A stretch of DNA of 42,805 nucleotides from CAIZGX01 sp964511555 (GCA_964511555.1 CAZEFR010000016.1:1-42805), one strand, 5' to 3'. Counted from the stretch's first letter, positions 17,820 through 26,556 are shown. The notes: a model not told the origin generated them from the sequence alone. Program-made: numbers and translations.

Positions 17820-18243
17820 AATTCAAATCGCAATATTTGCTGTGTCTGTGCTTCTTTTGGAAGCATGCACCTCTGTATCTTTCATTCAACAAGAAATAGC
17901 CAACACCATGCATTCGCAACAAAAGGCTTGGAACATGGGCTATCTAGTTGGATTCATGAACGGCTATTGGGAAAGTGATTCGCTTCGTTTTTTGGGAAAG
18001 GACGGTGTTACGTTGGGTTGGAAATCTTCATTGGAAAGATACCAACGGGCTTATCCTTCAAAAGAAAAGATGGGGACACTGAAATTCGATGAACTTCGAA
18101 TTGAAGTCTTGAATGGAAAGAACGCATACGTGGACGGACGTTGGAATTTATTTCGAAGCGCAGATACATTAAGCGGACATTTCACGTTGCTTTGGAAAAG
18201 AATCAACGGAAGATGGGTTATTGTAAGTGACCATTCCAGTTAA
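17812..18243 (+). CDS. NTF2-like (DUF4440-type) lipoprotein
   Basis: A 143-residue protein. Start at the ATG 17812, which gives a lipoprotein signal MYKIQIAIFAVSVLLLEAC with lipobox LEAC (acylated Cys19). The mature part has the NTF2-like pattern: helix AWNMGYLVGFMNGYWESDSLRFLG, then strands containing YVDGRWNLFR and GHFTLLWKRINGRWVIVSDHSS. That C-terminal W-I-V-DHSS ending is typical of DUF4440 proteins. Likely anchored on the periplasmic side; the function of such proteins is not established. Its start overlaps the ychF stop by 8 bases, and the rhomboid gene follows after 8 bases. Confidence 0.8.
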   Translation: MYKIQIAIFAVSVLLLEACTSVSFIQQEIANTMHSQQKAWNMGYLVGFMNGYWESDSLRFLGKDGVTLGWKSSLERYQRAYPSKEKMGTLKFDELRIEVLNGKNAYVDGRWNLFRSADTLSGHFTLLWKRINGRWVIVSDHSS

Positions 18244-18251
18244 AATTATTT

Positions 18252-18857
18252 ATGCAAATTTCACTCACTGTTTTATTATGTCTTGCAACAGGCATAATCT
18301 CTTGGCAAGCGCTTTCGAATGCGGAACTATTTTCGAAATTGTCCCTTTCACCTTATCGCGTGAAGCACAACAAAGAAGTCTACCGCATTTGGTCGCATAC
18401 GCTTGTTCACGCAGACATGGGACATCTGTTCTTCAATCTATTTGCTCTTTTTAGTTTTGGAAGAGCTGTTGAGCATTATATGCCAACAGCGTTGTTTGCG
18501 CTGCTATATCTGGGTGCTGCTGCTTTTGCAACCTTACCAGCTTTGAAGAAACACGGCGATAATATTTATTACACAAGTGTTGGCGCATCAGGAGCGGTGA
18601 GCGCAGTTATGATGCTTTACATGTTCATGTTCCCCACCTCTGAATTGTTGTTTTTCTTCATTTTACCACTGCCCGGATGGGCGGCAATTATTCTTTTTTT
18701 CGGATTGGAATACTACATGAATAAGAAGATGAATACTGCCATTGCGCACGACGCGCACTTAGCGGGAGCAGCCTTTGGTATTGCGTTTTTATTGGTGTGG
18801 AAGCCGCAAGAATTCCTCGATTTCTTTGTCGTAGTTTATAATTCAATCACTCATTAA
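18252..18857 (+). CDS. Rhomboid-family intramembrane serine protease
   Basis: A 201-residue polytopic membrane protein with about six transmembrane helices. The catalytic dyad is visible: Ser113 in SVGASGAVSAV and His169 in AHDAHLAGAAFG. The oxyanion-side HADMGHLFFNLFALFSFG (~53-70) is also a rhomboid hallmark. It cleaves transmembrane substrates within the membrane; the substrate is unknown. It lies 8 bases after the NTF2-like lipoprotein gene and 3 bases before the PH-domain gene, so the three are probably co-transcribed with ychF. Confidence 0.92.
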   Translation: MQISLTVLLCLATGIISWQALSNAELFSKLSLSPYRVKHNKEVYRIWSHTLVHADMGHLFFNLFALFSFGRAVEHYMPTALFALLYLGAAAFATLPALKKHGDNIYYTSVGASGAVSAVMMLYMFMFPTSELLFFFILPLPGWAAIILFFGLEYYMNKKMNTAIAHDAHLAGAAFGIAFLLVWKPQEFLDFFVVVYNSITH

Positions 18858-18860
18858 GCC

Positions 18861-19277
18861 ATGATACCCGGAGCAAATTTCAAAATGAAAAGCGGTATCA
18901 GTTGGTGGATCTTCGGTCCGGTATTAATCTTATTCATGGTAACCGGATTTCTCACCGTGCGCGAGTCGCTAATCATGTTGGCGCTTTACGTGCCGCTCAC
19001 GGCTTTTATTCTCTCGATTATTTTCAACACACATTACACCATTACTTCAGAGCGAAAATTAAAAGTCTTTTGCGGCATATTTCCGTTTCCAACCCTAGAC
19101 ATTTCAGACATCACTCATTACAAGTACACGAACAATCCAATAAGCTCTCCAGCCGCGTCTTTGAAGCGTTTGGCGCTGTATCATAACGGTCGATTATTGG
19201 TGATTATTAGTCCGGAAAACAGAGACGTTTTTGTTGAAGTATTAAAGCAACACAATACTTCTTTGCAACAGAAGTAA
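18861..19277 (+). CDS. Bacterial PH-domain membrane protein
   Basis: A 138-residue protein with two hydrophobic segments (~residues 13-32 and 36-54) followed by a bacterial PH domain (~58-132). The domain contains YTITSERKLKVFCGIFPF, DISDITHYKYTNNP and RLALYHNGRLLVIISPENRDVFVEVL. That order fits the DUF1200/bPH_4 type. Its role is unknown; related proteins are membrane-attached. The ATG at 18861 follows the rhomboid stop by 3 bases. An internal ATG at codon 9 (MKSGIS) is a possible alternative start. Confidence 0.8.
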   Translation: MIPGANFKMKSGISWWIFGPVLILFMVTGFLTVRESLIMLALYVPLTAFILSIIFNTHYTITSERKLKVFCGIFPFPTLDISDITHYKYTNNPISSPAASLKRLALYHNGRLLVIISPENRDVFVEVLKQHNTSLQQK

Positions 19278-19279
19278 TA

Positions 19280-19315
19280 TTTGTTCGGAAATCCGTTCTA
19301 CAAGGGTTATTTTTG
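19280..19315 (+). promoter_or_regulatory. Possible promoter of the TamB-like gene
   Basis: A perfect -7 box TATTTTTG (19308-19315) with TTTG at 19280-19283 gives a 24-base spacer, slightly long for the pattern. The box ends 5 bases before the TTG start at 19321, so the transcript would be leaderless or nearly so. Confidence 0.4.
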
Positions 19316-19320
19316 TACTA

Positions 19321-22300
19321 TTGGAAACGCCCGAGGAAATAGTTGTTCTACCGAAGAAAAAGCGAAAGAGAAGATTTCTCTGGCTTTTAACTATTCCAGC
19401 ATTTTTCATTATCGTAATTCTTTCTCTGCAAATTCATGCTGTTCAGACTTGGGGTGGACATCGTTTGGCGTCCTATCTTTCTTCAGAGTGGAATCGGAAA
19501 GTAGAGATAGACCGCATTCGTATAGATTTGTGGGCGCGTGTTGTTTTGGACGGTTTATATATTGAAGATCACAAGGGCGATACATTGCTTTATGCCAGGG
19601 AATTGCATATGGCTACTTACTCCTTTTCTTCAAAAGATTCAAGGTTCGAGACTCAGAGTATTTCATTGGTGGAGCCCAATATTGAATTTAAGCGTTATGC
19701 AGGTGAGTCGGATTGGAATTATCAATTCCTCTCTGATTATTTCGCAAGCGAAGAGCCCCAAGATACCACAAGTAATTTCAGTATGTGGGTAGGGAAGTTG
19801 AATATCGAAAATGGGAAGTTCACCTATTTCGATTATACACTTCCGCTGGCAGAGGAAGGCGCATTCTATGAAGAACAATTGGCTATTTCTCATTTTTCAA
19901 CGCACGTTGAAAATTTCGAAATGAAAGGAGACGTGATTCAAGCCAACATTGAATCGCTGAGGTTGAAGGAAAGGTCAGGATTAGATGTAGATAATATTCA
20001 CGCCCATTTCCGAATGGAAGGAAATTCAATTCAAATATTTGAATTGGATGCTGATTTAGGTGAAACTCATTTAGTTGGAGATCTCGGAATTTATGCAGCG
20101 AATGATAGTGCTTGGAGCGACTTCAGCAATAAAGTAAACTGGGACATTCACCTCAAGCCAACAGAATTGGTATTGGATGATTTTTCCGTTTTTAGCAGCG
20201 ATTTGAAAGGATTCAATAATGTTTTGAAAATAGAAGGAGACATTTCGGGTTCGCTTAATGATTTGAGTCTGTGGAATATGAAGCTTGCATTTGGAAGAAA
20301 TTCAATTTTTAAAGGGAATATCCATTTAATGAATGCAATGAATTCCGACAGTCTGAAATATGAGCTGGCTGTTGAATCAATGAAAAGCAACTTCAATGAT
20401 TTGTCCAATTTGAAAGCCTATCCTTTCAGCGATGGAAAAACACTTGAACTGCCCTCGAATGTTGCATCTTTAGGAAATATTCAGTTTCAAGGAAATGCAC
20501 GTGGAAGTTTAACAAAACTTGATTTATACGGAAGAACTTCGACTGAAATAGGATCATTAACAACCGCCATACACATGACGGGATTCGATTCTCTCGTGAA
20601 CTATACGGGGCAATTGGGGCTAGATAAATTCAATTTGGGTATTTATTATGCCGACAACGAATTGGGTGTTGTTTCAGCAGATATGCACATTGAAGGTTCG
20701 GGATTGGAGGTTGAGAATATGGACTTGAATTTCGAGGGTGATATCAGTGAGTTGGGATTGGGTTCTTATGTCTATACGAACATGAGTTCTAGTGGAAGGT
20801 TTAAAAATAATTTTTTTAATGGGGATTTTGAAATAGCAGACGACAATGCTCAAGCAAAGTTCAACGGTGAAATTGATTTTACTCAGAAGCAACCCGTTTT
20901 GAATTTTGAGCTGAATGTAAATAGGTTTGATTTAACAGCTGTTGGACTTATTGAAGATGATTCGCCAGCTGTAATCGCCGGAGAATTCACAGCTAATTTG
21001 AAAGGACTTACACTTTCTGAAATGGAAGGGGAGTTGGTGGGGTCGAACATTGTTTATTTGATAGATGGTGAAATTCGTAAGCTAGATTACTTCACTGTTG
21101 ATACGGAACAGGAGGGTTCTAGGAGTATAACGTTGAATTCAGATGTTGTTTATGCAAGGCTAGAAGGTAATTTCAATTATGATCAGCTATGGCCAAGTCT
21201 TCAAGATATTATTGCAGACGCTCTGCCGAACATGACTTATTCATCACGTCCGCACAAGGAACAGGATTTTAATCTCATTGTCCGAATCAATGATTTTGAT
21301 TTTATTTCAGCAGCTTTTATCCCTGAATTGAAAATAGCCAAAGGAACATCTTTGAATTTATTGGTTGATGAGAAGAACAATGTTTTATCGGGAACATTGG
21401 GGTCTCCAAATATTCAGTATGAAAGCTATCAAGCGCAGGATTTGGTCATAGACATTTCTCGAGAGATGAGTTCTATTTTTTTAACTGTTCAAGTGAATGA
21501 ATTTTTAGATGGAGACTCGAAGTATGTGAGTAATCTGTCATGGGATGTTCAATCACTTGGAGATACTCTCTACAGCGGACTTTTATGGGGAAATCCTGGA
21601 GAGTTTGTTACTGGCGATTTGAACGGTGTTTTCTTTCTTCACAGCTTTGATGACTTCGAATACCGGACTGGAAGAAGTCAAGTTGTAATCAACAACGAAG
21701 TTTGGAACTGGTCGCAGAACGCTTCAATAACATTGTGTCACAAAGATCTTGGTATAAACGGATTCCGTATGTACAATCAGAACGAGTACTTGGGAATAAA
21801 CGGAATGATAACCGAACACCCGTCTTCTCCCATACGAATAGAACTCGGAAATATTAATCTCGCAATGCTGAACGGTCTTTTAGGTGAAGACCTTCAGTTG
21901 CAGGGAGAGGCTAACGGCGTGGTAGAATTAAGCAATGTATACGACAAAACAATTATTACTTCTGAGCTCAATATTTTTGATTTGGGTTTGAATGACTATG
22001 GCATCGGTAACCTTTGTGTGAATAGCACCTGGGATAGTAAAAAGGAGCGGTTAAGGGCAGACGGTGAAATAGAAAGAGATAGCATTCAACCTCTTCGTTT
22101 TGCGGGAAATTACACGCCGAAAGATGAAGAAAATCCGCTTGATTTTCTTCTTACGATGAACGGCTTTGACTTAAGTATTTTGAATGCATTTATTGGCGAA
22201 GATGTTCTGGGAATTAGCGGTTTCGCATCTTCAATGGTTAGTCTAACTGGAACTTTAGATTCACCACAGATAGAGGGAGAATTAATTCTACGAAAGGCAG

Positions 22301-23751
22301 AGCTCTTCGTGCCTTTTTTACAAACGAGGTATACGTTTAACGATAAAATTCAAATTGATCCAGAAATGTTTGCTTTCAACAATGTTGAAATATTCGATGA
22401 AGATGGAAATTCCGGTAGACTAATTGGGCAAGTGCTTCATAAGAATTTTGGAGATTGGCAGTATGACGTTATGGTAGAGATGGAGACTCCTTTTTTAACC
22501 ATGAATACGAAAGAAGGTGATAATAGCGATTTTTATGGAAAGGCCTACACAACAGGATTTTTAGACATATCGGGATATGGAGATCAAACTATTTTTGATA
22601 TGACATTGAAGAGTGAAAGAGGTACGGTTTTCAATTTACCTATGAGTTCTTCTGGTGAGTTGCAATTCGATTCTTACATACAATTTGTTAATCCTTTAGA
22701 TACGACAACTAAGAAGGAACTTAAGGCTGATTTGAGCGGTATTACTATGAACATGCAACTAGATGTTACAGAGGATGCTGAGTTCCAGATTATTTTCGAT
22801 GAGGCTGTTGGAGATGTAATGAAGGGAAGAGGAAAAGGTCATTTGTCAATGATAATTAATAACCTGAGTACATTTAATATGTATGGAATGCTAGAGCTTA
22901 CGCAGGGTAGTTATTTGTTTACGTTGAAGAACCTTTTGAATAAGCCTTTCGAGGTAAAGCCCGGTGGCGTAATAGCTTGGTACGGAGATCCAATGGGCGC
23001 TGAATTGGATATGCAAGCTATTTATAAAGTTTCAGCAAGTTTGAATGATATTATCCCAGATCCAACACAAACCTCAGGTAAACGAGTTCCTGTTAACTTA
23101 ATCATGGGACTACAGGGTAAAATGATGAATCCGACCATTGGATTCGATTTGGAGTTGCCGCAGTCAGATCAGCTCACGAAATCTAGATTGGCGAGTATAG
23201 TAAGTACAGAACAAGAGCGAAACAGACAGGCTTTCGCTTTATTGGTAATGGGAAGATTTATTAGTCCGCCAAATATTTCGCAAGCAGGAGGATCTGGTGT
23301 TGGGCTTGCGAGTAACGGTAGTGAGTTAATTTCAAATCAGATTTCGAATTGGTTGAGTCAGATTAGTGATGACTTTGATTTGGGATTCAATTACCGTCCG
23401 GGAGACAAGATTAGCAATGAAGAAATTGAGTTAGCCTTGAGCACACAGCTGTTCAACGATCGTGTGAGTGTGACAGGGAACTTTGGGGTTGCAAGAGGTG
23501 GGGCTAACACCAGCCAAACAACAAATTACATTGGCGATGTTCGAGTAGAATACAACATTACCAAAGATGGAAAGATTCGACTTATGGTATACAATGAGAG
23601 TAACGATAGAACCATTACGACCACTACACAAAGCCCATATACGCAAGGTATAGGAGTCATTTATCAAGAAGAATTCGATAATTGGAAACAACTCGCAGAT
23701 GGTATTCAGGAGTTGTTCAAGCGCAAAGCCGAAAACTCTCAAAAGGAGTAA
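19321..23751 (+). CDS. tamB: TamB-like translocation/assembly module protein
   Basis: A 1476-residue protein with one N-terminal membrane anchor (~19-40, after a KKKRKRR basic cluster). A very long, repetitive beta-rich body follows, as in AsmA/TamB (DUF490) proteins. The C-terminal ~400 residues are the TamB domain: IDPEMFAFNNVEIFDEDGNSGRLIG, GRGKGHLSMIINN, QGSYLFTLKNLLNKPFEVKPGG and the final FDLGFNYRPGDK / NDRVSVTGNFGVA beta segments. Such proteins bridge inner and outer membranes and are thought to help outer-membrane protein insertion or lipid transport. No ATG is available near the N-terminus; TTG at 19321 is the only sensible start. It converges on the enoyl-CoA hydratase gene 16 bases away. 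Confidence 0.87.
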   Translation: METPEEIVVLPKKKRKRRFLWLLTIPAFFIIVILSLQIHAVQTWGGHRLASYLSSEWNRKVEIDRIRIDLWARVVLDGLYIEDHKGDTLLYARELHMATYSFSSKDSRFETQSISLVEPNIEFKRYAGESDWNYQFLSDYFASEEPQDTTSNFSMWVGKLNIENGKFTYFDYTLPLAEEGAFYEEQLAISHFSTHVENFEMKGDVIQANIESLRLKERSGLDVDNIHAHFRMEGNSIQIFELDADLGETHLVGDLGIYAANDSAWSDFSNKVNWDIHLKPTELVLDDFSVFSSDLKGFNNVLKIEGDISGSLNDLSLWNMKLAFGRNSIFKGNIHLMNAMNSDSLKYELAVESMKSNFNDLSNLKAYPFSDGKTLELPSNVASLGNIQFQGNARGSLTKLDLYGRTSTEIGSLTTAIHMTGFDSLVNYTGQLGLDKFNLGIYYADNELGVVSADMHIEGSGLEVENMDLNFEGDISELGLGSYVYTNMSSSGRFKNNFFNGDFEIADDNAQAKFNGEIDFTQKQPVLNFELNVNRFDLTAVGLIEDDSPAVIAGEFTANLKGLTLSEMEGELVGSNIVYLIDGEIRKLDYFTVDTEQEGSRSITLNSDVVYARLEGNFNYDQLWPSLQDIIADALPNMTYSSRPHKEQDFNLIVRINDFDFISAAFIPELKIAKGTSLNLLVDEKNNVLSGTLGSPNIQYESYQAQDLVIDISREMSSIFLTVQVNEFLDGDSKYVSNLSWDVQSLGDTLYSGLLWGNPGEFVTGDLNGVFFLHSFDDFEYRTGRSQVVINNEVWNWSQNASITLCHKDLGINGFRMYNQNEYLGINGMITEHPSSPIRIELGNINLAMLNGLLGEDLQLQGEANGVVELSNVYDKTIITSELNIFDLGLNDYGIGNLCVNSTWDSKKERLRADGEIERDSIQPLRFAGNYTPKDEENPLDFLLTMNGFDLSILNAFIGEDVLGISGFASSMVSLTGTLDSPQIEGELILRKAELFVPFLQTRYTFNDKIQIDPEMFAFNNVEIFDEDGNSGRLIGQVLHKNFGDWQYDVMVEMETPFLTMNTKEGDNSDFYGKAYTTGFLDISGYGDQTIFDMTLKSERGTVFNLPMSSSGELQFDSYIQFVNPLDTTTKKELKADLSGITMNMQLDVTEDAEFQIIFDEAVGDVMKGRGKGHLSMIINNLSTFNMYGMLELTQGSYLFTLKNLLNKPFEVKPGGVIAWYGDPMGAELDMQAIYKVSASLNDIIPDPTQTSGKRVPVNLIMGLQGKMMNPTIGFDLELPQSDQLTKSRLASIVSTEQERNRQAFALLVMGRFISPPNISQAGGSGVGLASNGSELISNQISNWLSQISDDFDLGFNYRPGDKISNEEIELALSTQLFNDRVSVTGNFGVARGGANTSQTTNYIGDVRVEYNITKDGKIRLMVYNESNDRTITTTTQSPYTQGIGVIYQEEFDNWKQLADGIQELFKRKAENSQKE

Positions 23752-23767
23752 TCCACAAAGTGGAATA

Positions 23768-24526
23768 TTACTTCGCTTTGAACTTCGCGATAGCGTTTCG
23801 AGTAAATTCACTCAACACCAATCTTCCGCTAATTCCTGCACGCTCGAACAAAAGTGTATCCCAGTTCTCGGTGTTTCTCCAGAAAATTTTCTTCAGCTCT
23901 TGCATAGCTTCCGGATTGCTATTATTCAATTTGTCTGCGAGCACTTGAATGGCAGCATCCATAGCTTCAACGGTATCGAAAACTTCAGCATACAATCCTT
24001 TTTCACGCGCCCATTGTGCGCTTTGCCATTCGCTGGCATTGATAGCGAGTTGTGACATAGCGGACAAGCCAACTTTTCTTTCAACGGCTGGTCCAACCAC
24101 GAAAGGTCCAATTCCAACCACCAATTCACTTAGCTTAATGGAAGCTGCTGATGTGGCAAAACAATAATCAACAGAGGCGGCAATTCCAACTCCACCGCCC
24201 ACGGCTTTGTTCTGCACGCGACCAATCACGAGTTGAGGAATTTTTCGAAGCGCATTAATCACCAACGCAAATCCAGAGAAGAAAACATTTCCTTCTTCGG
24301 TAGATTGAATGGCAACTAATTCATCGAAACTAGCTCCTGCGCAAAAGGCTTTTTCGCCATCGCTTTTCAATACAACCACACAGACATCTTCGCGTGTGCC
24401 GATTTGTTCAATCGTGCTAGCGAGTTTGCGCAACAGCGCTCCTGGAAGCGAATTACTTTGTGGGTGAAAAAAGGTGATGGTAGCAATTCCGTTATTTGCT
24501 TCGACAGTAACTTTTCCGTTTTCCAT
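23768..24526 (-). CDS. Enoyl-CoA hydratase/isomerase family protein
   Basis: A 252-residue crotonase-fold protein. Visible are the CoA-binding and oxyanion segments EKAFCAGASFDELVA (~58-72) and NKAVGGGVGIAASVDYCFAT (~105-124), followed by KLSELVVGIGPFVVGP (~131-146). Length and spacing are normal. It resembles methylglutaconyl-CoA hydratases of leucine breakdown, which would fit with the HMG-CoA-lyase-like gene at 1.5-2.4 kb, but substrate is an inference. It lies 57 bases downstream of citrate synthase, with a terminator between them, and no promoter of its own was recognised. Confidence 0.88.
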   Translation of the reverse strand: MENGKVTVEANNGIATITFFHPQSNSLPGALLRKLASTIEQIGTREDVCVVVLKSDGEKAFCAGASFDELVAIQSTEEGNVFFSGFALVINALRKIPQLVIGRVQNKAVGGGVGIAASVDYCFATSAASIKLSELVVGIGPFVVGPAVERKVGLSAMSQLAINASEWQSAQWAREKGLYAEVFDTVEAMDAAIQVLADKLNNSNPEAMQELKKIFWRNTENWDTLLFERAGISGRLVLSEFTRNAIAKFKAK

Positions 24527-24559
24527 GTTGAAATTTATTGAAACTTTATTGAATGAAAA

Positions 24560-24577
24560 GGGCTGCCGAAGCAGCCC
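24560..24577 (-). terminator. Rho-independent terminator after citrate synthase
   Basis: GGGCTGC (24560-24566) and GCAGCCC (24571-24577) form a perfect 7-bp stem with a 4-base loop (TTCG on the minus strand). A TTTTCATT tail follows on the minus strand. It starts 6 bases after the gltA stop codon. Confidence 0.72.
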
Positions 24578-24583
24578 GTAATA

Positions 24584-25870
24584 TTATCCTCTTTTTGCAA
24601 TGGGCACATAATCGCGAAGATCATGTCCAGTGTAGATTTGACGTGGACGGCCAATTGGCTCTCCTTGTTCAATCATCTCTTTCCATTGTGCAATCCAACC
24701 TGGTAGACGTCCCAATGCGAACATTACCGTGAACATTTCGGTTGGGATACCTAACGCTCTGTATATGATGCCTGAGTAGAAGTCTACGTTTGGATATAGT
24801 TTTCTTTCGATGAAGTACTCATCTTTCAGCGCGAATTCTTCCAATTGCTTTGCAATGTCAAGAATTGGGTCGTGCACGCCCATTTTGTTCAAGACATCGT
24901 CACATGCTTTCTTAATTATACGTGCACGTGGATCGAAGTTCTTGTAAACGCGGTGACCGAATCCCATAAGGCGGAATGGGTCATTTTTATCTTTCGCTTT
25001 CGCAACCCACTTCGAAACATCACCACCGTCGTTCTTGATTTTCTCGAGCATTTCAATAACCGCTTGGTTAGCACCACCGTGAAGAGGTCCCCAGAGTGCA
25101 GCAATACCAGCAGAGATAGAAGAGTACAAGTTACTTTGTGAAGAACCAACCATACGAACAGTAGAAGTAGAGCAGTTCTGCTCGTGGTCTGCGTGTAAGA
25201 TTAATAGTTTGTTCAACGCATCGTCGATAACCGGATCAATTTCGTATTCGAACGTTGGCAAAGCAAACATCATGTGCAAGAAGTTTTGAGTGTATGAGTA
25301 TGCGTTGCGTGGGTATACAATCGGATGTCCAATACTTACTTTGAAAGCTTGTGCAGCTAACGTTGGCATTTTAGCCATTAGACGGTGAATGGTTAATTCA
25401 ATGTCTTTGAAGTTGTTTGGATTTTGAGATTCAGGATAGAACGTAGACATGCTCGCGATCATGGAAGACAATACTCCCATAGGATGCGCGTGTGTTGGAT
25501 ACGCTTCATAGAAACGCTTCATGTCTTCGTGCACCAACGTATGGTGGCTAATGCTATCTGTGAAGTAGCGTAATTCTTTCTCGGTTGGAAGGTCTCCGTG
25601 AATAAGCAGGTAAGAAACCTCTAAAAATGTTGCGTATTCAGCAACTTGTTCAATTGGGTAACCTCTGTACCACAATTTACCTTCTTCGCCATCTAAATAC
25701 GTTATAGCGCTCTTAGCGGCACCCGTATTTTTGTAACCACTATCTAAAGTAACGTAACCTGTTAAGTCACGAAGCTTTGTAATGTCAATAGCTTTCTCAT
25801 TCGCAGAACCTGTAAACACAGGTACTTCGTATTCTTTTCCGTCGAGTATAATTTTCGCTGTCTCTCCCAT
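24584..25870 (-). CDS. gltA: Citrate synthase
   Basis: A 428-residue hexameric-type (type II) citrate synthase, which condenses acetyl-CoA and oxaloacetate at the entry to the TCA cycle. Start set at the ATG 25870 (MGETAKIILDGKEYEVPV); an earlier in-frame start would add 18 unrelated residues. Visible: LWYRGYPIEQ, the ILHADHEQNCSTSTVRM active-site His region (~263-279), GPLHGGANQAV (catalytic His), and MGFGHRVYKNFDPRA with the following catalytic Asp. It has its own terminator and a good promoter; the 34-nt repeat array begins right next to that promoter's -33 element. Confidence 0.95.
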   Translation of the reverse strand: MGETAKIILDGKEYEVPVFTGSANEKAIDITKLRDLTGYVTLDSGYKNTGAAKSAITYLDGEEGKLWYRGYPIEQVAEYATFLEVSYLLIHGDLPTEKELRYFTDSISHHTLVHEDMKRFYEAYPTHAHPMGVLSSMIASMSTFYPESQNPNNFKDIELTIHRLMAKMPTLAAQAFKVSIGHPIVYPRNAYSYTQNFLHMMFALPTFEYEIDPVIDDALNKLLILHADHEQNCSTSTVRMVGSSQSNLYSSISAGIAALWGPLHGGANQAVIEMLEKIKNDGGDVSKWVAKAKDKNDPFRLMGFGHRVYKNFDPRARIIKKACDDVLNKMGVHDPILDIAKQLEEFALKDEYFIERKLYPNVDFYSGIIYRALGIPTEMFTVMFALGRLPGWIAQWKEMIEQGEPIGRPRQIYTGHDLRDYVPIAKRG

Positions 25871-25894
25871 CGTAGTTGCAGTTTTTTTGTGCCC

Positions 25895-25925
25895 GCAAGA
25901 TAATCTAGGAATTTTCAAACTCAAA
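25895..25925 (-). promoter_or_regulatory. Promoter of gltA
   Basis: On the minus strand TTTG (25922-25925), a 19-base spacer and TATCTTGC (25895-25902; near-consensus to TAnnTTTG) lie 24 bases before the gltA ATG. The -33 element directly abuts the first unit of the 34-nt repeat array. Confidence 0.5.
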
Positions 25926-26129
25926 GGAAATCTGAAGGATTTATTTCTACTTCGTAATGGGAAAACTGAAGGTTTTATTCCTACTGCGTAATTCCTACTG
26001 CGTAATGGGAAAACCGGAGGTTTTATTCCTACTACGTAATTGGAAATCCTTCGGATTTATTCCTACTTCGTAATGGGAAAATCGGAGATTTTATTCCTAC
26101 TTCGTAATGGGAAAACCGTTGGTTTTATT
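25926..26129 (+). repeat. 34-nt direct repeat array with co-varying hairpins
   Basis: Contiguous units start at 25926 (33 nt), 25959, 26007, 26041 and 26075 (34 nt each). A 14-nt half unit lies at 25993-26006, and a last partial unit begins at 26109 and diverges after 26129. Each unit has a short inverted repeat of ~15 nt followed by a linker close to TTCCTACTTCGTAAT. The stems differ between units but keep pairing: AAAACC/GGTTTT, AAATCC/GGATTT, AAAATC/GATTTT. There are no unique spacers, so it is not a CRISPR array. Confidence 0.88.
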
Positions 26130-26139
26130 GGGGGGCATG

Positions 26140-26193
26140 ATGTGCTATTCGCAAAATGACGAATAAATAGCACATAGGACATTCTTGAGAATG
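26140..26193 (+). other. Two hairpins between the repeat array and the four-helix gene
   Basis: ATGTGCTATT (26140-26149) and AATAGCACAT (26166-26175) form a perfect 10-bp stem with a 16-base loop, which itself contains TTCG/CGAA pairing potential. Just after, CATTCT (26180-26185) and AGAATG (26188-26193) form a 6-bp stem with a 2-base loop. They sit 31-84 bases before the ATG. They lack T tails, so they are not ordinary terminators. Confidence 0.6.
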
Positions 26194-26223
26194 CGCTGAA
26201 TTTTGAATTCTAAATTATTAAAA

Positions 26224-26556
26224 ATGAAAATTCAAGATTTATCGAAAGAATTGTCTTACGACGTTTTTGATCTCTGCAATGAACTAAAAAATGTACGCCG
26301 AGAATTTGAAGTGAGTAACCAATTGAAACGCTGCAGCACGAGTGTAGCTGCGAACATTCAAGAATCACAAAGTGCTGAATCGAAGAAAGACTTCATTCAT
26401 AAGCTTCGAATTGCAAGGAAGGAATGCAAGGAAACTATTTATTGGCTCGAATTGGTTCGTGATAAAATAGAGGTTTCACTCTCCATTCAACCTTTCATTT
26501 CGAAATACCAACAACTCAGTTATCTCATTTGGCGAATCACAGTTAATTCCAAATAA
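26224..26556 (+). CDS. Four-helix-bundle protein (23S rRNA IVS / S23 family)
   Basis: A 110-residue all-helical protein of the family found in 23S rRNA intervening sequences (PF05635/TIGR02436); the Avd accessory proteins of diversity-generating retroelements share the fold. Hallmarks: LSYDVFDLCNEL in helix 1, the loop VSNQLKRCSTSVAANIQES (~36-54), SKKDFIHKLRIARKECKETIYWLELV across helices 2-3, and a final helix. Start chosen at ATG 26224; an in-frame TTG at 26203 would add 7 residues. Known members probably bind nucleic acid; no enzymatic function is established. The last codons and stop merge into degenerate repeat sequence. No reverse transcriptase or variable-repeat gene is nearby, so this is not a DGR within the window. 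Confidence 0.85.
   Translation: MKIQDLSKELSYDVFDLCNELKNVRREFEVSNQLKRCSTSVAANIQESQSAESKKDFIHKLRIARKECKETIYWLELVRDKIEVSLSIQPFISKYQQLSYLIWRITVNSK

Noticed and set aside
23748..23771. Hairpin between the convergent TamB-like and enoyl-CoA hydratase genes (CCAC/GTGG with outer GTAAT/ATTAC)
   Set aside because: The stem core is only 4 bp with a 3-base bulge, and no T tract follows in either direction; too weak to call a terminator.
25926..26129. The 34-nt array could be read as a CRISPR array
   Set aside because: Units are contiguous with no unique spacers, the internal sequence varies by paired stem changes, and no cas gene is present in the window.
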